A stretch of 64,000 bases of DNA from an uncultured Christensenella sp. (GTDB taxonomy: Bacteria; Bacillota; Clostridia; Christensenellales; UBA1750), in assembly GCA_905193155.1 (NCBI GenBank), contig CAJJNQ010000003.1, positions 1-64,000 on the forward strand, given 5' to 3'. Under the pieces are notes generated by a model, which made no database searches, was not told where the DNA came from, and worked only from the letters and a program-made list of their open reading frames with translations. Below are positions 21,511 to 29,850 of this stretch, one piece after another (positions within the stretch are counted from its first letter, which is position 1; every line of letters begins with the position of its first letter). A program made the translations under genes and the position numbers.

Positions 21511-23931
21511 TTAAATGGCGACAATATTGACCAGACGGCCGGGAATGAACACGAATTTCTTGACAGTCTTGCCCGCGATGAGCTTCTGCACCTCGGGCTT
21601 TTCCATGAAGAACTTCTCCGCATCGTCCTTGGAAAGATCCGCGGGCACCATCATGCGCGCACGCACCTTGCCGCAGATCTGCACCGCGACCTCAACCTCG
21701 GCTTTGATCGTCTTATTCTCGTCGAACTCCGGCCAGGCGGCAGACAGCGCGATGGACTTTTCATGCCCGATGTTCTGCCACATCTCCTCGGTGATGTGCG
21801 GTGCAACGGGGTTGAGCAGCACCAGCAGCGTTTCCAGCTCGCCGCGGGTGACGCTGCCCTTGGTGTAAATCGTGTTGACCAGCGACATCATCGCCGCAAT
21901 GGCGGTGTTGAACTTCATGCTGTCGTAATCTTCCGTGACCTTCTTGATGGTGGCGTGCATATCGCTCATCAGGTCGTCGGAATAGCCCTTCTCCTCCGTC
22001 ATCATGTCCTGAAGACGCCAGACGCGGTCAAGGAAGCGCTTGCAGCCGCGCGCGCCGTTGGTGGACCACGGAATGGCCTGATCGAACGCGCCCATGAACA
22101 TCTCATACAGGCGGAAGCTGTCCGCGCCGATCTCCTTGACGACGTCGTCCGGGTTGATGACGTTGCCGCGGGACTTGGACATTTTCTCGCCGTTGGTGCC
22201 CAGAATCATGCCGTGGCTCGTGCGCTTCTTATACGGCTCCGAGGTCGGCACCACGCCGATATCGTAGAGGAACTTATGCCAGAAGCGGGAATAGAGCAGG
22301 TGGAGCGTGGTGTGCTCCATGCCGCCGTTATACCAATCGACGGGCAGCCAATATTTGAGCTTTTCCGGATCGGCAAGGCACTTGTCGTTGTGCGGGTCGA
22401 TATAGCGCAGGAAATACCAGGAGGAACCCGCCCACTGGGGCATGGTATCGGTCTCGCGCTTAGCGGGGCCGCCGCAGTGCGGGCACGTGGTGTTGACCCA
22501 ATCGGTCATCGCAGCCAGCGGGGATTCGCCGGTATCGGTGGGCATATAGTGATCGGTGTCGGGCAGGGTCAGCGGGAGCTGATCCTCCGGCAGCGGCACG
22601 CAGCCGCACTTCTCGCACCAGACCACCGGAATGGGTTCGCCCCAGTAGCGCTGACGGGAGAACACCCAGTCGCGGAGCTTGAAGTTGACCTTCTTCTCGC
22701 CGATGCCCTTCTCGGTCAGGTATTCGATCATCTTTTTCTTCGCATCCGCCACGCGCAGCCCATCCAGGAAGCCGGAATTGACCATCACGCCGTCTGCAAT
22801 GTCGGTATAAGCCTCCTTGGTCACGTCGCCGCCGGCAACCACCTCGATCACAGGCAGGCTGAATTTATGGGCAAACTCCCAGTCGCGCGTATCGTGCGCA
22901 GGAACCGCCATAATCGCGCCGGTGCCGTAGGAGACCAATACATAGTCGGACACCCAGACCGGGATCTCGCGGCCATTGACGGGGTTGATGGCGGTGATGC
23001 CGTCCAGGCACACGCCGGTCTTATCCTTGTTCAGCTCCGTGCGCTCGAAGTCGGACTTCTTGGCCGCCTCCTGCTGATAGGCACGAACCGCATCGATGTT
23101 CTTGATGAGATCCGCGTGCTTTTCGATGATGGGATGCTCCGGGGAGACGACCATGTAGGTCGCACCGAAGAGCGTATCCGGGCGCGTGGTGTAGACGCGC
23201 AGGGACTCATCCAGTCCCTTGACCTTGAAGTCCAATTCAGCGCCCTCGGAACGACCGATCCAGTTGCGCTGCTGAGTCTTGACCTTCTCAATGAAATCCA
23301 CGTCGTCCAGGCCGTCAAGCAGCTTCTGAGCGTAATCGGTGATTTTCAGCATCCACTGGGACTTGACCTTGTGCACAACCTCGCTGCCGCAGCGCTCGCA
23401 GACGCCGTTGACGACCTCTTCGTTGGCCAGGCCGACCTTGCACCCGGTGCACCAGTTGATGGGCATCTCCGTCTTATACGCCAGACCGTGCTTGTAGAGC
23501 TGAAGGAAGATCCACTGCGTCCACTTATAGTAGCTGGGATCGGTGGTGTTGATCTCGCGGTCCCAATCAAAGCCGAAGCCCAGCATCTTGAGCTGCTCAC
23601 GGAAATGATCGACGTTTCTCTGAGTGACAATAGCCGGATGAATGTGGTTCTTAATGGCGAAGTTCTCAGTGGGCAGGCCGAAAGCATCCCAGCCGATGGG
23701 GAACAGCACGTTATAGCCCTGCAAGCGCTTTTTGCGGCCGATGATATCCATGGCCGTGTTCGAGCGCGGATGACCGACGTGCAGTCCGGCTCCCGACGGA
23801 TAGGGGAACTCGATCAGCGTATAGTACTTGGGCTTGGAAAAATCGTCGCTGGCGGCAAAGGTCTTTTCCTCGTCCCAGATCTTCTGCCACTTCTTTTCAA
23901 TGGCAGCAAAATCATACGGCGCGTTGGGCAT
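21511..23931 (-). CDS. leuS: Leucyl-tRNA synthetase
   Basis: Class I synthetase charging tRNA-Leu, 806 residues, typical bacterial length. Catalytic signatures are visible: the HIGH-type [14 protein letters not shown] near residue 40 and KMSKSRGNV for the KMSKS loop. An editing (CP1) domain and zinc-type cysteine pairs (CTGCKVG/CERCG, CEKCG, CPHCGG) lie between, and the anticodon-binding and C-terminal domains follow. Start placed at MPNAPYDF, with AGGAGG upstream; an earlier in-frame ATG would lie in the leader terminator. Controlled by a T-box leader. Confidence 0.97.
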   Translation of the reverse strand: MPNAPYDFAAIEKKWQKIWDEEKTFAASDDFSKPKYYTLIEFPYPSGAGLHVGHPRSNTAMDIIGRKKRLQGYNVLFPIGWDAFGLPTENFAIKNHIHPAIVTQRNVDHFREQLKMLGFGFDWDREINTTDPSYYKWTQWIFLQLYKHGLAYKTEMPINWCTGCKVGLANEEVVNGVCERCGSEVVHKVKSQWMLKITDYAQKLLDGLDDVDFIEKVKTQQRNWIGRSEGAELDFKVKGLDESLRVYTTRPDTLFGATYMVVSPEHPIIEKHADLIKNIDAVRAYQQEAAKKSDFERTELNKDKTGVCLDGITAINPVNGREIPVWVSDYVLVSYGTGAIMAVPAHDTRDWEFAHKFSLPVIEVVAGGDVTKEAYTDIADGVMVNSGFLDGLRVADAKKKMIEYLTEKGIGEKKVNFKLRDWVFSRQRYWGEPIPVVWCEKCGCVPLPEDQLPLTLPDTDHYMPTDTGESPLAAMTDWVNTTCPHCGGPAKRETDTMPQWAGSSWYFLRYIDPHNDKCLADPEKLKYWLPVDWYNGGMEHTTLHLLYSRFWHKFLYDIGVVPTSEPYKKRTSHGMILGTNGEKMSKSRGNVINPDDVVKEIGADSFRLYEMFMGAFDQAIPWSTNGARGCKRFLDRVWRLQDMMTEEKGYSDDLMSDMHATIKKVTEDYDSMKFNTAIAAMMSLVNTIYTKGSVTRGELETLLVLLNPVAPHITEEMWQNIGHEKSIALSAAWPEFDENKTIKAEVEVAVQICGKVRARMMVPADLSKDDAEKFFMEKPEVQKLIAGKTVKKFVFIPGRLVNIVAI

Positions 23932-23939
23932 GATAAAAA

Positions 23940-24213
23940 CCTCCTGAAAAAATAAATACTCCCGCCCCTTGCCATGCAAAGGACGGGAGGTCGGATTCCC
24001 GCGGTACCACTTCTGCTTGGCGCAAAACCTGCGCCCGCTCTTTCCCCCGATAACGCGGAGGCCGCGCCGGACTCTGGAAGTTGAGACTCCCGCGCGCCGA
24101 TTCCCTGCGGCTTTTCAGCTTCCCGCCGCTCTCTTACCCATTGGAATCAGGCCGCACGCGATTATTCCTCCGTCTGCGCCCGGATGCAAGCGGAGATTCT
24201 TTCCCGCTTAACT
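23940..24213 (-). promoter_or_regulatory. T-box riboswitch leader of leuS
   Basis: Leader RNA of about 270 bases that senses uncharged tRNA-Leu. The conserved T-box AAGTGGTACCGCGG lies at 24012-23999. It is followed by a terminator hairpin at 23989-23959 (CTCCCG...CGGGAG arms, then T-rich sequence) just before the ribosome site. The GTGGTACC part can pair with the hairpin's 5' side in the antiterminator. A CTC triplet (Leu codon) at 24085-24083, in AGTCTCAACTT, is my candidate specifier; that detail is tentative. Confidence 0.92.
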
Positions 24214-24219
24214 TTTCTT

Positions 24220-24248
24220 ATTCTAAGCCTTTTTCGTCCTCTTGTCAA
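24220..24248 (-). promoter_or_regulatory. leuS promoter inside the upstream gene's 3' end
   Basis: TTGACA, 17-base spacer, TAGAAT on the minus strand. The -10 overlaps the TAG stop of the membrane-protein gene. The predicted start is about 24,213, at the top of the T-box leader. Confidence 0.85.
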
Positions 24249-25002
24249 GCACGAGCGCCCGAATTCCCGCACAGCCCAGCGCCGAAAATACGGAAAGCGT
24301 CACAGGATCGGCCACGGCGGCATAGAGCCTGCCCAGCCTCGCCGCGCCGCCGCCCCACAGTGCAAATTCGTGCAGCAGCACGCCGATCAGCCCCATTGCC
24401 AGCAGCACAGCCGCAACGGGTTTATCCATCTTTTTTTCCGCAAACGGGAGCAGCGAAAGCCCGCCTGCGAGGAAGGCGATTTCAATCAAGATCATGCAAA
24501 ACAGCGTTGCCGCGCGGTGCGTTCCCGCAGAGGTGCTGATCGCGGCATACACGCCGTCGCGCACGGCATAGGATGCGTTCGGCAGCGCAGAGCAAAGCAG
24601 CATCCCGCAGCCGAGCAGGCAGCTCTTTGCGTCAAAGCGCCGGTCTTTGGCAGCCAGCAGCGCCCATAGCCCCTGCGCCGTGAACCACAGCGTGAGCATC
24701 AGCGTCAGCGGCGTCACGCAGTTCCAGCTCGTGCCGGGTACATTTCCCCACAGCGGCGTATCGGTCGCCAACGCCAGCACCCAGCCCAATGCCGCCGCGG
24801 GCAGCAGGGAAACCGCCGCGCCCTGCCGCGTCAGCCCGCCGCACATCGCAAGCCCCGCGACCGCCGCCAGCGCGATCAGCAGCGGCGAGATGCGCACTGC
24901 GGTCACGCCGGTGTTTTCGTCCGCCGCGCTCCAAAACATCGCCAATCCGAAGATGGAAAGCGCAATCATCAGCAACCCGAGGATTTTCCAGCCTTTCTTC
25001 AT
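24223..25002 (-). CDS. Hypothetical polytopic membrane protein
   Basis: About 259 residues with seven or so hydrophobic stretches, many rich in Ala, Leu and Gly, and a short basic C-terminus (DKRTKKA). No family motif is recognised. The start is taken at MKKGWKI, which begins with a positive patch before the first helix; an in-frame ATG 33 bases upstream is possible, but neither has a strong ribosome site. It lies between a secreted-protein gene and leuS. Function unknown. Confidence 0.6.
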   Translation of the reverse strand: MKKGWKILGLLMIALSIFGLAMFWSAADENTGVTAVRISPLLIALAAVAGLAMCGGLTRQGAAVSLLPAAALGWVLALATDTPLWGNVPGTSWNCVTPLTLMLTLWFTAQGLWALLAAKDRRFDAKSCLLGCGMLLCSALPNASYAVRDGVYAAISTSAGTHRAATLFCMILIEIAFLAGGLSLLPFAEKKMDKPVAAVLLAMGLIGVLLHEFALWGGGAARLGRLYAAVADPVTLSVFSALGCAGIRALVLDKRTKKA

Positions 25003-25030
25003 TGCATTCCGCCCCTTTTTTGATTCATTA

Positions 25031-25068
25031 CTCAAAAAGGAGAGAAAGAACTCCTCTTCCTCTCCTTT
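25031..25068 (-). terminator. Intrinsic terminator after the secreted-protein gene
   Basis: Stem AAAGGAGAG/CTCTCCTTT with a purine/pyrimidine-rich loop, then TTTTT on the minus strand. Confidence 0.7.
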
Positions 25069-25089
25069 ATATTATCTGGCTTTACAACT

Positions 25090-25836
25090 TTACAACGAAT
25101 CCCCAGAAAGGAAGTAATTCATAACCACGCTCTGGCCGTTGCTCAAATGCGCAATGGATTCTGCGTTCATCGTGCAAGAGACCTTGGGCAGATACAGGCT
25201 GCTGTTAGGTGCACCCAACGTGTACCATGTTCCGCTCACAGGGCTGTTTCTGCTCCCGGTTTTTTCTGCTCTAACCCAATTTCCTGCATCGATCAATCGT
25301 CCTGCCATCGAGAGCACTTGCGCAATAGGGCCACTCGAACTGTAAGTCACTTTATGTCCGGATCCGGTTTGCGTAAACAGCAATCCGCCGCTTCCGTCCG
25401 ATTTAGAGGAATAAGAAATTCTCGAATAGACATATGTTGTGCCTTCCTGCGTCGGTCCACCCGTGCTTGTGCCGGATCCCCTCGGCGACACTTCAGCAAT
25501 AGCTGTCGTCACATATTCCTCTTCGGAACTTCCATCCGAATATTCCACCTTTTTTATCAACTGAGTTGTATACATCACATTTGTGACGACCATTTCAACT
25601 CCAGCCCTCGTTTTCGGTGCAGAAACCTCAACAACAGCATTCATCGAAGAGTTGTTCTTCAGTTCCACACTTCTTTCATCTATTGCTGCTTTTGCCCTCG
25701 CCAGAAGGAGCTCATCCTGCTCAATCAGCTGGTATTGTTGTTCGGAAATGATAGTCGGTTCTGCTGCTACTGCATAACAAGGAGCATAACTGCACAGAAG
25801 AAGGAAACTAACAATCAGGGCAATGACTTTTTTCAC
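25090..25836 (-). CDS. Secreted protein of unknown function
   Basis: 248 residues. The Sec signal peptide (MKKVIALIVSFLLLC, cleavage likely near AVAAEP) is followed by a mixed, Ser/Thr/Gly-rich domain. No Cys pairs, cell-wall anchor or lipobox is visible in the mature part. Translation starts at a GTG behind AAGGAGC. Base composition is more AT-rich and codon use less biased than in adjacent genes, which may mark horizontal acquisition. It has its own promoter, a three-codon leader ORF and a terminator. Not recognised. Confidence 0.7.
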   Translation of the reverse strand: MKKVIALIVSFLLLCSYAPCYAVAAEPTIISEQQYQLIEQDELLLARAKAAIDERSVELKNNSSMNAVVEVSAPKTRAGVEMVVTNVMYTTQLIKKVEYSDGSSEEEYVTTAIAEVSPRGSGTSTGGPTQEGTTYVYSRISYSSKSDGSGGLLFTQTGSGHKVTYSSSGPIAQVLSMAGRLIDAGNWVRAEKTGSRNSPVSGTWYTLGAPNSSLYLPKVSCTMNAESIAHLSNGQSVVMNYFLSGDSL

Positions 25837-25882
25837 TTGAACTGCTCCTTTCTATCTATCTCTTTTGTTCGCATACAACTTT

Positions 25883-25894
25883 TTATTTCACCAT
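25883..25894 (-). promoter_or_regulatory. Three-codon leader ORF (Met-Val-Lys-stop)
   Basis: ATG GTG AAA TAA placed 6 bases after AAAGGAGGTG, a near-perfect anti-16S match and stronger than the ribosome site of the real gene 57 bases further on. It lies in the 5' leader of the secreted-protein mRNA. Start-stop ORFs of this size can pause or stabilise ribosomes. Whether it is translated is inference. Confidence 0.5.
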
Positions 25895-25920
25895 TGGTCT
25901 CACCTCCTTTTTTTAATTAT

Positions 25921-25949
25921 AGTATATGACATTTTTGCCATTTTGTAAA
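25921..25949 (-). promoter_or_regulatory. Promoter of the secreted-protein gene
   Basis: TTTACA (-35), 17-base spacer, TATACT (-10) on the minus strand. It shares the gap with the divergent epimerase promoter. Two direct copies of TCATGATAA (25965-25973 and 25984-25992) lie just upstream. Confidence 0.65.
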
Positions 25950-26003
25950 TAGATATTTAAGTTTTCATGATAATTGTGAAAAATCATGATAAACATAATG
26001 ATA

Positions 26004-26032
26004 TTGCATCCGCCGGAAAATTCTGCTATCCT
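26004..26032 (+). promoter_or_regulatory. Promoter of the aldose 1-epimerase gene
   Basis: TTGCAT, 17-base spacer, TATCCT; moderate match to consensus, 40 bases before the ATG. The TCATGATAA direct repeats lie immediately upstream and could bind an activator or repressor. Confidence 0.45.
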
Positions 26033-26072
26033 TATAGGTAGAGAGATTACCTAAAAGGAGTGTGCTGAACCT

Positions 26073-27086
26073 ATGCAGAACTTCAAGGCATATGAACAGA
26101 AATTGGACTGCGGCGCGCCGCAGGTCGTGCTCGAGGGCGATGGCGTACAGCTGCAAATCGCGCCCGCCAGCGGCTTTAAGCTCTACTCCGCGATCTATAA
26201 GAACCGTCAGATGCTCATGCCCACCGACGAGCCGCTTCAGGGCTCCGCGAACAACGGCGTGCCGATTCTCTTCCCCTTCCCCAACCGCACCAAGAATTGC
26301 CACTACACCTACAACGGTCATGAGTGCGATGTGATGAAGAACGGCGAACCGCGCTATCTGCACGGCATGATGATTGACGAACCCTTCACCTACAACTACG
26401 GCGTGACTTCAGACAGCGCATGGTGCTCCGGCGTGGCGGCGATTACGCCCGACAAGGAGTATTTTGCCTCCTATCCCTTCCCCTGCACGCTGAAGCTGAC
26501 CTACACGTTGACCGCCTCCGGCCTGCGCCTGGACTACAAGGTCACCAACGACGGTGAGGAGACGCTGCCCTACGGGTTTGCAATTCACCCCTACTTCAAC
26601 AAGATGGCCGATGCGGACAACATCACCATCACGGTGCCCTGCGACCAGCTCTATGAAGCCAACGAGATGCTGCCCACCGGCAAGCTGCTCGACGTGGAGG
26701 GCAATTTCGACCTGCGCCCCGTGGAGAAGGAAAAGAAGAAGGGCCTGTTCAACCGCGACGGCGAGAACGGCTTCGCTTACAGCGAGCACAAGGTCGGCTC
26801 CTTCTTCCTCGATCACGTCTATGCCGGTTTGGATTCCAGCAAGCAGGCGCTGATTCACTATGAGACGCTTGGCCTGACCTTTGCTCTGCGCGCCAGCGAC
26901 GAGTTCAAGAACATGGTGGTCTACACACCCTTCAACCGTCCCGGTTTCTGCCTGGAAAACCAGACCAACGCCACCGACTTCCTAAACCTGCACGCCAAGG
27001 GTGTCCCCACGGCCAACATTCTTGAGCTGCCCGCCGGCCAGACCCGCGGCGGCTACATCGAGCTGACCGTGACCGAAGATAAGTAA
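26073..27086 (+). CDS. Aldose 1-epimerase (galactose mutarotase family)
   Basis: 337-residue sugar mutarotase-like enzyme of beta-sandwich fold that interconverts alpha and beta anomers of aldoses or hexose-6-phosphates. Conserved features: NGVPILFPFPNRTKN, LHGMM with the first catalytic His, and YGFAIHPYF with the second His. A downstream acidic residue is needed, and several Glu are available near the C-terminus. Transcribed alone, ended by a shared terminator. Substrate not known; codon use suggests good expression. Confidence 0.88.
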   Translation: MQNFKAYEQKLDCGAPQVVLEGDGVQLQIAPASGFKLYSAIYKNRQMLMPTDEPLQGSANNGVPILFPFPNRTKNCHYTYNGHECDVMKNGEPRYLHGMMIDEPFTYNYGVTSDSAWCSGVAAITPDKEYFASYPFPCTLKLTYTLTASGLRLDYKVTNDGEETLPYGFAIHPYFNKMADADNITITVPCDQLYEANEMLPTGKLLDVEGNFDLRPVEKEKKKGLFNRDGENGFAYSEHKVGSFFLDHVYAGLDSSKQALIHYETLGLTFALRASDEFKNMVVYTPFNRPGFCLENQTNATDFLNLHAKGVPTANILELPAGQTRGGYIELTVTEDK

Positions 27087-27101
27087 AAAAACAGCAACGC
27101 A

Positions 27102-27136
27102 AAAGGGCCTCCGAAAAATTTCGGAAGCCCTTTTTT
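27102..27136. terminator. Bidirectional intrinsic terminator
   Basis: GGGC-TCCGAAA/TTTCGGA-GCCC stem with one mismatch, flanked by A and T runs, between the convergent epimerase and cytidylate-kinase-like genes. Confidence 0.88.
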
Positions 27137-27141
27137 ACCGC

Positions 27142-27756
27142 TTATTTCTTTTTCATGCCGGAGACTTCGGCCAAAATGCGGACGCACTCGTCAATACCGA
27201 TGGCGCCGCTGTCCAGGCTCAGGTGGTAGTTCTGGCTCATGCCCCACTCCTGACCCGTGAAGTGCTTGTAGTTGACGGCGCGCTTTTTGTCCTTATCGCG
27301 CAGGCGCTGCTCCGGGCTTTTCTCGCTCTCGCCGTAAAGCCGAACAATGCGGTCGGCACGGAAGGCAAGATCCGCGTGAATGAACACATTCATCACGTCC
27401 TTGCGCTCACGCAGGATGTAATCCGCCGAGCGGCCGACGATCACGCAGGGCTCCTGCTCCGCAATCTTCAAAATGACCTCGCGCTGAATGCACCAGAGGA
27501 AATCGGTCGCGGACATGCCGCGCATCACGCCTGGTGTGCCGGGGAGATTGAACGCATACGCCAGCGCATTGCCTGCGGGGGCGAGCTCACCGTTTTCCTC
27601 GACATATTTCGGATCAAAGCCGCTTTCCAGCGCAATCTTTTTAACCAGTTCTTTGTCGTAATACTTGACGCCCAGCTCCTGGGCCAGCTTCTTGCCGATG
27701 CTGCGTCCGCCGCTGCCAAACTCGCGGCTGATGGTGATGATGCGCACGTCTTTCAT
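27142..27756 (-). CDS. Cytidylate kinase-like protein
   Basis: 204-residue P-loop kinase of the cytidylate_kin2 group: ITISREFGSGGRSIGKKLA forms an atypical Walker A near the N-terminus, and a basic lid region (RLRDKDKKRAVNYKHFTG) lies near 155-172. In this group the usual GKS is replaced by GGR, so the enzyme is related to but distinct from Cmk; targets are not established. The ATG follows GGAGGG and lies 13 bases after the MATE exporter stop, so both are co-transcribed. Confidence 0.85.
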   Translation of the reverse strand: MKDVRIITISREFGSGGRSIGKKLAQELGVKYYDKELVKKIALESGFDPKYVEENGELAPAGNALAYAFNLPGTPGVMRGMSATDFLWCIQREVILKIAEQEPCVIVGRSADYILRERKDVMNVFIHADLAFRADRIVRLYGESEKSPEQRLRDKDKKRAVNYKHFTGQEWGMSQNYHLSLDSGAIGIDECVRILAEVSGMKKK

Positions 27757-27769
27757 CCAAAACCCTCCT

Positions 27770-29164
27770 TTATAGTTCCTCTTTATGAGTCAACAGCGGA
27801 ATATTTTCTTCCGCCGGATTCATCTTTTTCAGCTCCCTGCCCACCAGCAGAACAGTGACGGCAAATGCCAGCAGGTCCGCAACCGGCGCTGCCCAGAGCA
27901 TTCCCTCCACGCCGAACGCCGGCGTGAGCAGCAGCAGCCCCGGCACGAATAAGATCACGTCGCGCGACAGGGACAGCAGCGTGGACTGCACGGGTTTGCC
28001 GATGGATTGCAGGAAGATGCTGCCCGCCTTCTGCACGCAGGTGAACACGATGCCGCTCAGAAAAATGTGGAAGCAGAGGTTGGCGTATTGGTTATACAAA
28101 TCGCTCTCGCTGCCGAACAGCCGCACGATGACCTGCGGGCAGAACTCAAAGAGCAGCAGCGCAATCATGCCGACAACGACATCGGCCAGCAGAATCTTTT
28201 TCGCGGTTTCCTGCACGCGGGAAAAGTTCCCTGCGCCGTAGTTGTAGCCGACAATCGGCTGCCCGCCCACCGCGATACCCACGGCAAACGCGATCACGAT
28301 GCCGAACACCTTCATCACGATGCCCACGACCGACAGCGGGATGTCCGCGCCGTAGACCGACTCCGGACCGTAGCGGCCGACCATGTTGTTGGCCACGCTC
28401 ATGACGACGACGATGGCGACCTGAATGACCAGGCTGGTCACGCCCAGCTGAAGCACCCTGCCGGAGATCTTGCCGCTCAAAACAAAGCCGCGGCGATCCA
28501 GTGCAAAGGTCTTGGGCTTGCGGAAGTAAAGCGCCGAGAGGATGCAGGTGACGATCTGCCCGATGATGATGGCCAGCGCTGCGCCCCGCACGCCCATGTT
28601 CAGCGCGAAAATGGCGACGGGGTCGAGAATCAAGTTCAATGCTGCGCCCACGACGGTGGAAATCATCGCATACCGCGGCGAACCGTCTGCACAGATCACG
28701 CCGTTCATCGCCGAAGTAAAGATATAAAACGGTATGCCCGCCGTGATCACCGTCATGTATTCCACAGCATAATTATAGCACGAATCCGTCACGCCGAACA
28801 AGTGCAAAAGCGGGTCGCGCAGCAGCAATCCCGCCGTCGTCAGCACAACGGAGGCAATCAGCGCCAGCACGATGCCGCTGCCCACGCTGCGGCGCGCTGT
28901 CTCCTGATCCCCCGCGCCCTGCGACAGGCTGAACAGCGCCGCGCTGCCGTCCCCGATCATCAGCGCAACGGCCAACGCCAGCACCGTGAAGGGATAGACG
29001 ACATTGGTCGCCGCGTTGCCCAGATACCCCACGCCCCAGCCGATGAAAATCTGATCGACAATGTTATAAAGTGCGCTGACGAGCATCGACAGCACGCACG
29101 GCACAGCAAAATGCACGAGCAGCTTGCCGATCGGCGCGGTTCCCAGTGTATTTTCCTTTTCCAT
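27770..29164 (-). CDS. MATE-family multidrug/guanidine-type exporter
   Basis: 464-residue, 12-helix cation-coupled efflux protein of the MATE (MepA-like) family. Clear signs are the N-terminal LLVHFAVPCVLSMLVSALYNIVDQIFIG and the repeated pattern after the midpoint (PIVGYNYGAGNFSRV). Start set at MEKENTL behind AGGAGAG; the longer frame reads through the ribosome site. Expression seems controlled by a structured leader with a terminator, so the exporter is probably induced by its substrate. MepA-type MATE genes are known partners of guanidine-IV riboswitches. Confidence 0.93.
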   Translation of the reverse strand: MEKENTLGTAPIGKLLVHFAVPCVLSMLVSALYNIVDQIFIGWGVGYLGNAATNVVYPFTVLALAVALMIGDGSAALFSLSQGAGDQETARRSVGSGIVLALIASVVLTTAGLLLRDPLLHLFGVTDSCYNYAVEYMTVITAGIPFYIFTSAMNGVICADGSPRYAMISTVVGAALNLILDPVAIFALNMGVRGAALAIIIGQIVTCILSALYFRKPKTFALDRRGFVLSGKISGRVLQLGVTSLVIQVAIVVVMSVANNMVGRYGPESVYGADIPLSVVGIVMKVFGIVIAFAVGIAVGGQPIVGYNYGAGNFSRVQETAKKILLADVVVGMIALLLFEFCPQVIVRLFGSESDLYNQYANLCFHIFLSGIVFTCVQKAGSIFLQSIGKPVQSTLLSLSRDVILFVPGLLLLTPAFGVEGMLWAAPVADLLAFAVTVLLVGRELKKMNPAEENIPLLTHKEEL

Positions 29165-29192
29165 AAAACCTTTCTCTCCTCTTCTTTCGTCC

Positions 29193-29324
29193 AAAAAAGC
29201 GCGCTATCTTTCCTCTTGCGAAAAGACAGCGCGCTTTCGGGCTGGACTTACGTCTTTGTGCGGACAAAAAATCAACGTGCGGCCGCTCAACTGGATTTAC
29301 ATCCGTCAAAGACCACACGTTGAT
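29193..29324 (-). promoter_or_regulatory. Structured switch-like leader of the MATE gene, candidate guanidine-IV (mepA) riboswitch
   Basis: The predicted RNA begins with a 12-bp hairpin (ATCAACGTGTGG pairs with CCGCACGTTGAT, 29324-29271) followed by six T. Inside it is a GGAT-GTAA-AATCC-type stem-loop. A second GAC-GTAA-GTC loop follows. Last comes a 15-bp terminator hairpin (29236-29197, arms around AAGCGCGCT) with a T run right before the gene. CCGCAC occurs twice and GTCTTTG can pair with a later CAAAGAC, so two exclusive folds exist. This is a typical transcription-attenuating riboswitch layout. Class assignment is inference from the MATE context. Confidence 0.65.
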
Positions 29325-29330
29325 GATGTT

Positions 29331-29359
29331 ATTATACTATTTCTCAGGCTTTTTCGCAA
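29331..29359 (-). promoter_or_regulatory. Promoter of the MATE gene leader
   Basis: TTGCGA (-35), 17-base spacer, TATAAT (-10) on the minus strand. It places the start at about 29,324, the first base of the leader hairpin. The -35 lies just before the end of the broken sortase gene. Confidence 0.75.
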
Positions 29360-29368
29360 TTGCTTTTT

Positions 29369-29850
29369 TCACGCGGATTCCGTTAAAACGCAGCGCACCG
29401 TCACGCGGCTGCCGCCGCCCAACGTACAGGTGAACAGCGTCAGGTCCCCGTCATCCTCCGTCATTTCCTCCACCGCGTCCGGTGAAAGAATTTCGATCTC
29501 CGCAACCTCGTACCTCGTAGTGGAAGCGGTTGCCGTCTGCGCCCTCAAAGAAAACCGCATCGCCCTCGTGCAGCTGCTTCAGATTCCCAGAGTGCGAAGA
29601 ATCATTGTGCCCAACCACGATCAACGTACCGTCATGGGCCGAGCCCTGATAGCGGGAGGGCGATGCGCGCAGGTTCGGATAGTTCCAAGTGCTCTGCGCC
29701 GGCAGCTCCAAGCTTAGCGCCGGGATGCGCCGCACGATTGGCATCGAGCAGGCTGAACGCCGTCAGCCCACCCCCAGCATCAGCACAATGGTGGGAAGAA
29801 TCCAGCCTCTGCCGCGCTTGTTACGCCTCTTAGGAGCCCCTTCTGCGCAG
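29369..29850 (-). pseudogene. Frameshifted second sortase of the pilus locus
   Basis: Two overlapping frames together spell a sortase. One carries LELPAQSTWNYPNLRASP and TLIVVGHN (catalytic His). The other carries DLTLFTCTLGGGSRVTVR with the active-site Cys and Arg. They are split by a 7-base tandem duplication (TACGAGG twice, about 29503-29516): removing one copy restores HYEVAEIEIL. Further upstream the membrane segment WILPTIVLMLGVG runs into TGA and continues in another frame (LTAFSLLDAN) before returning, so at least two more lesions exist. No intact start is visible. Located just after the minor pilin gene. Probably non-functional. Confidence 0.85.

Noticed and set aside
20767..23955. 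Very long open frame (over 1000 codons) on the plus strand
   Set aside because: Antisense to leuS and the PHP gene; lacks any family motif, and both genes on the other strand are certain. A result of GC-rich codon bias.
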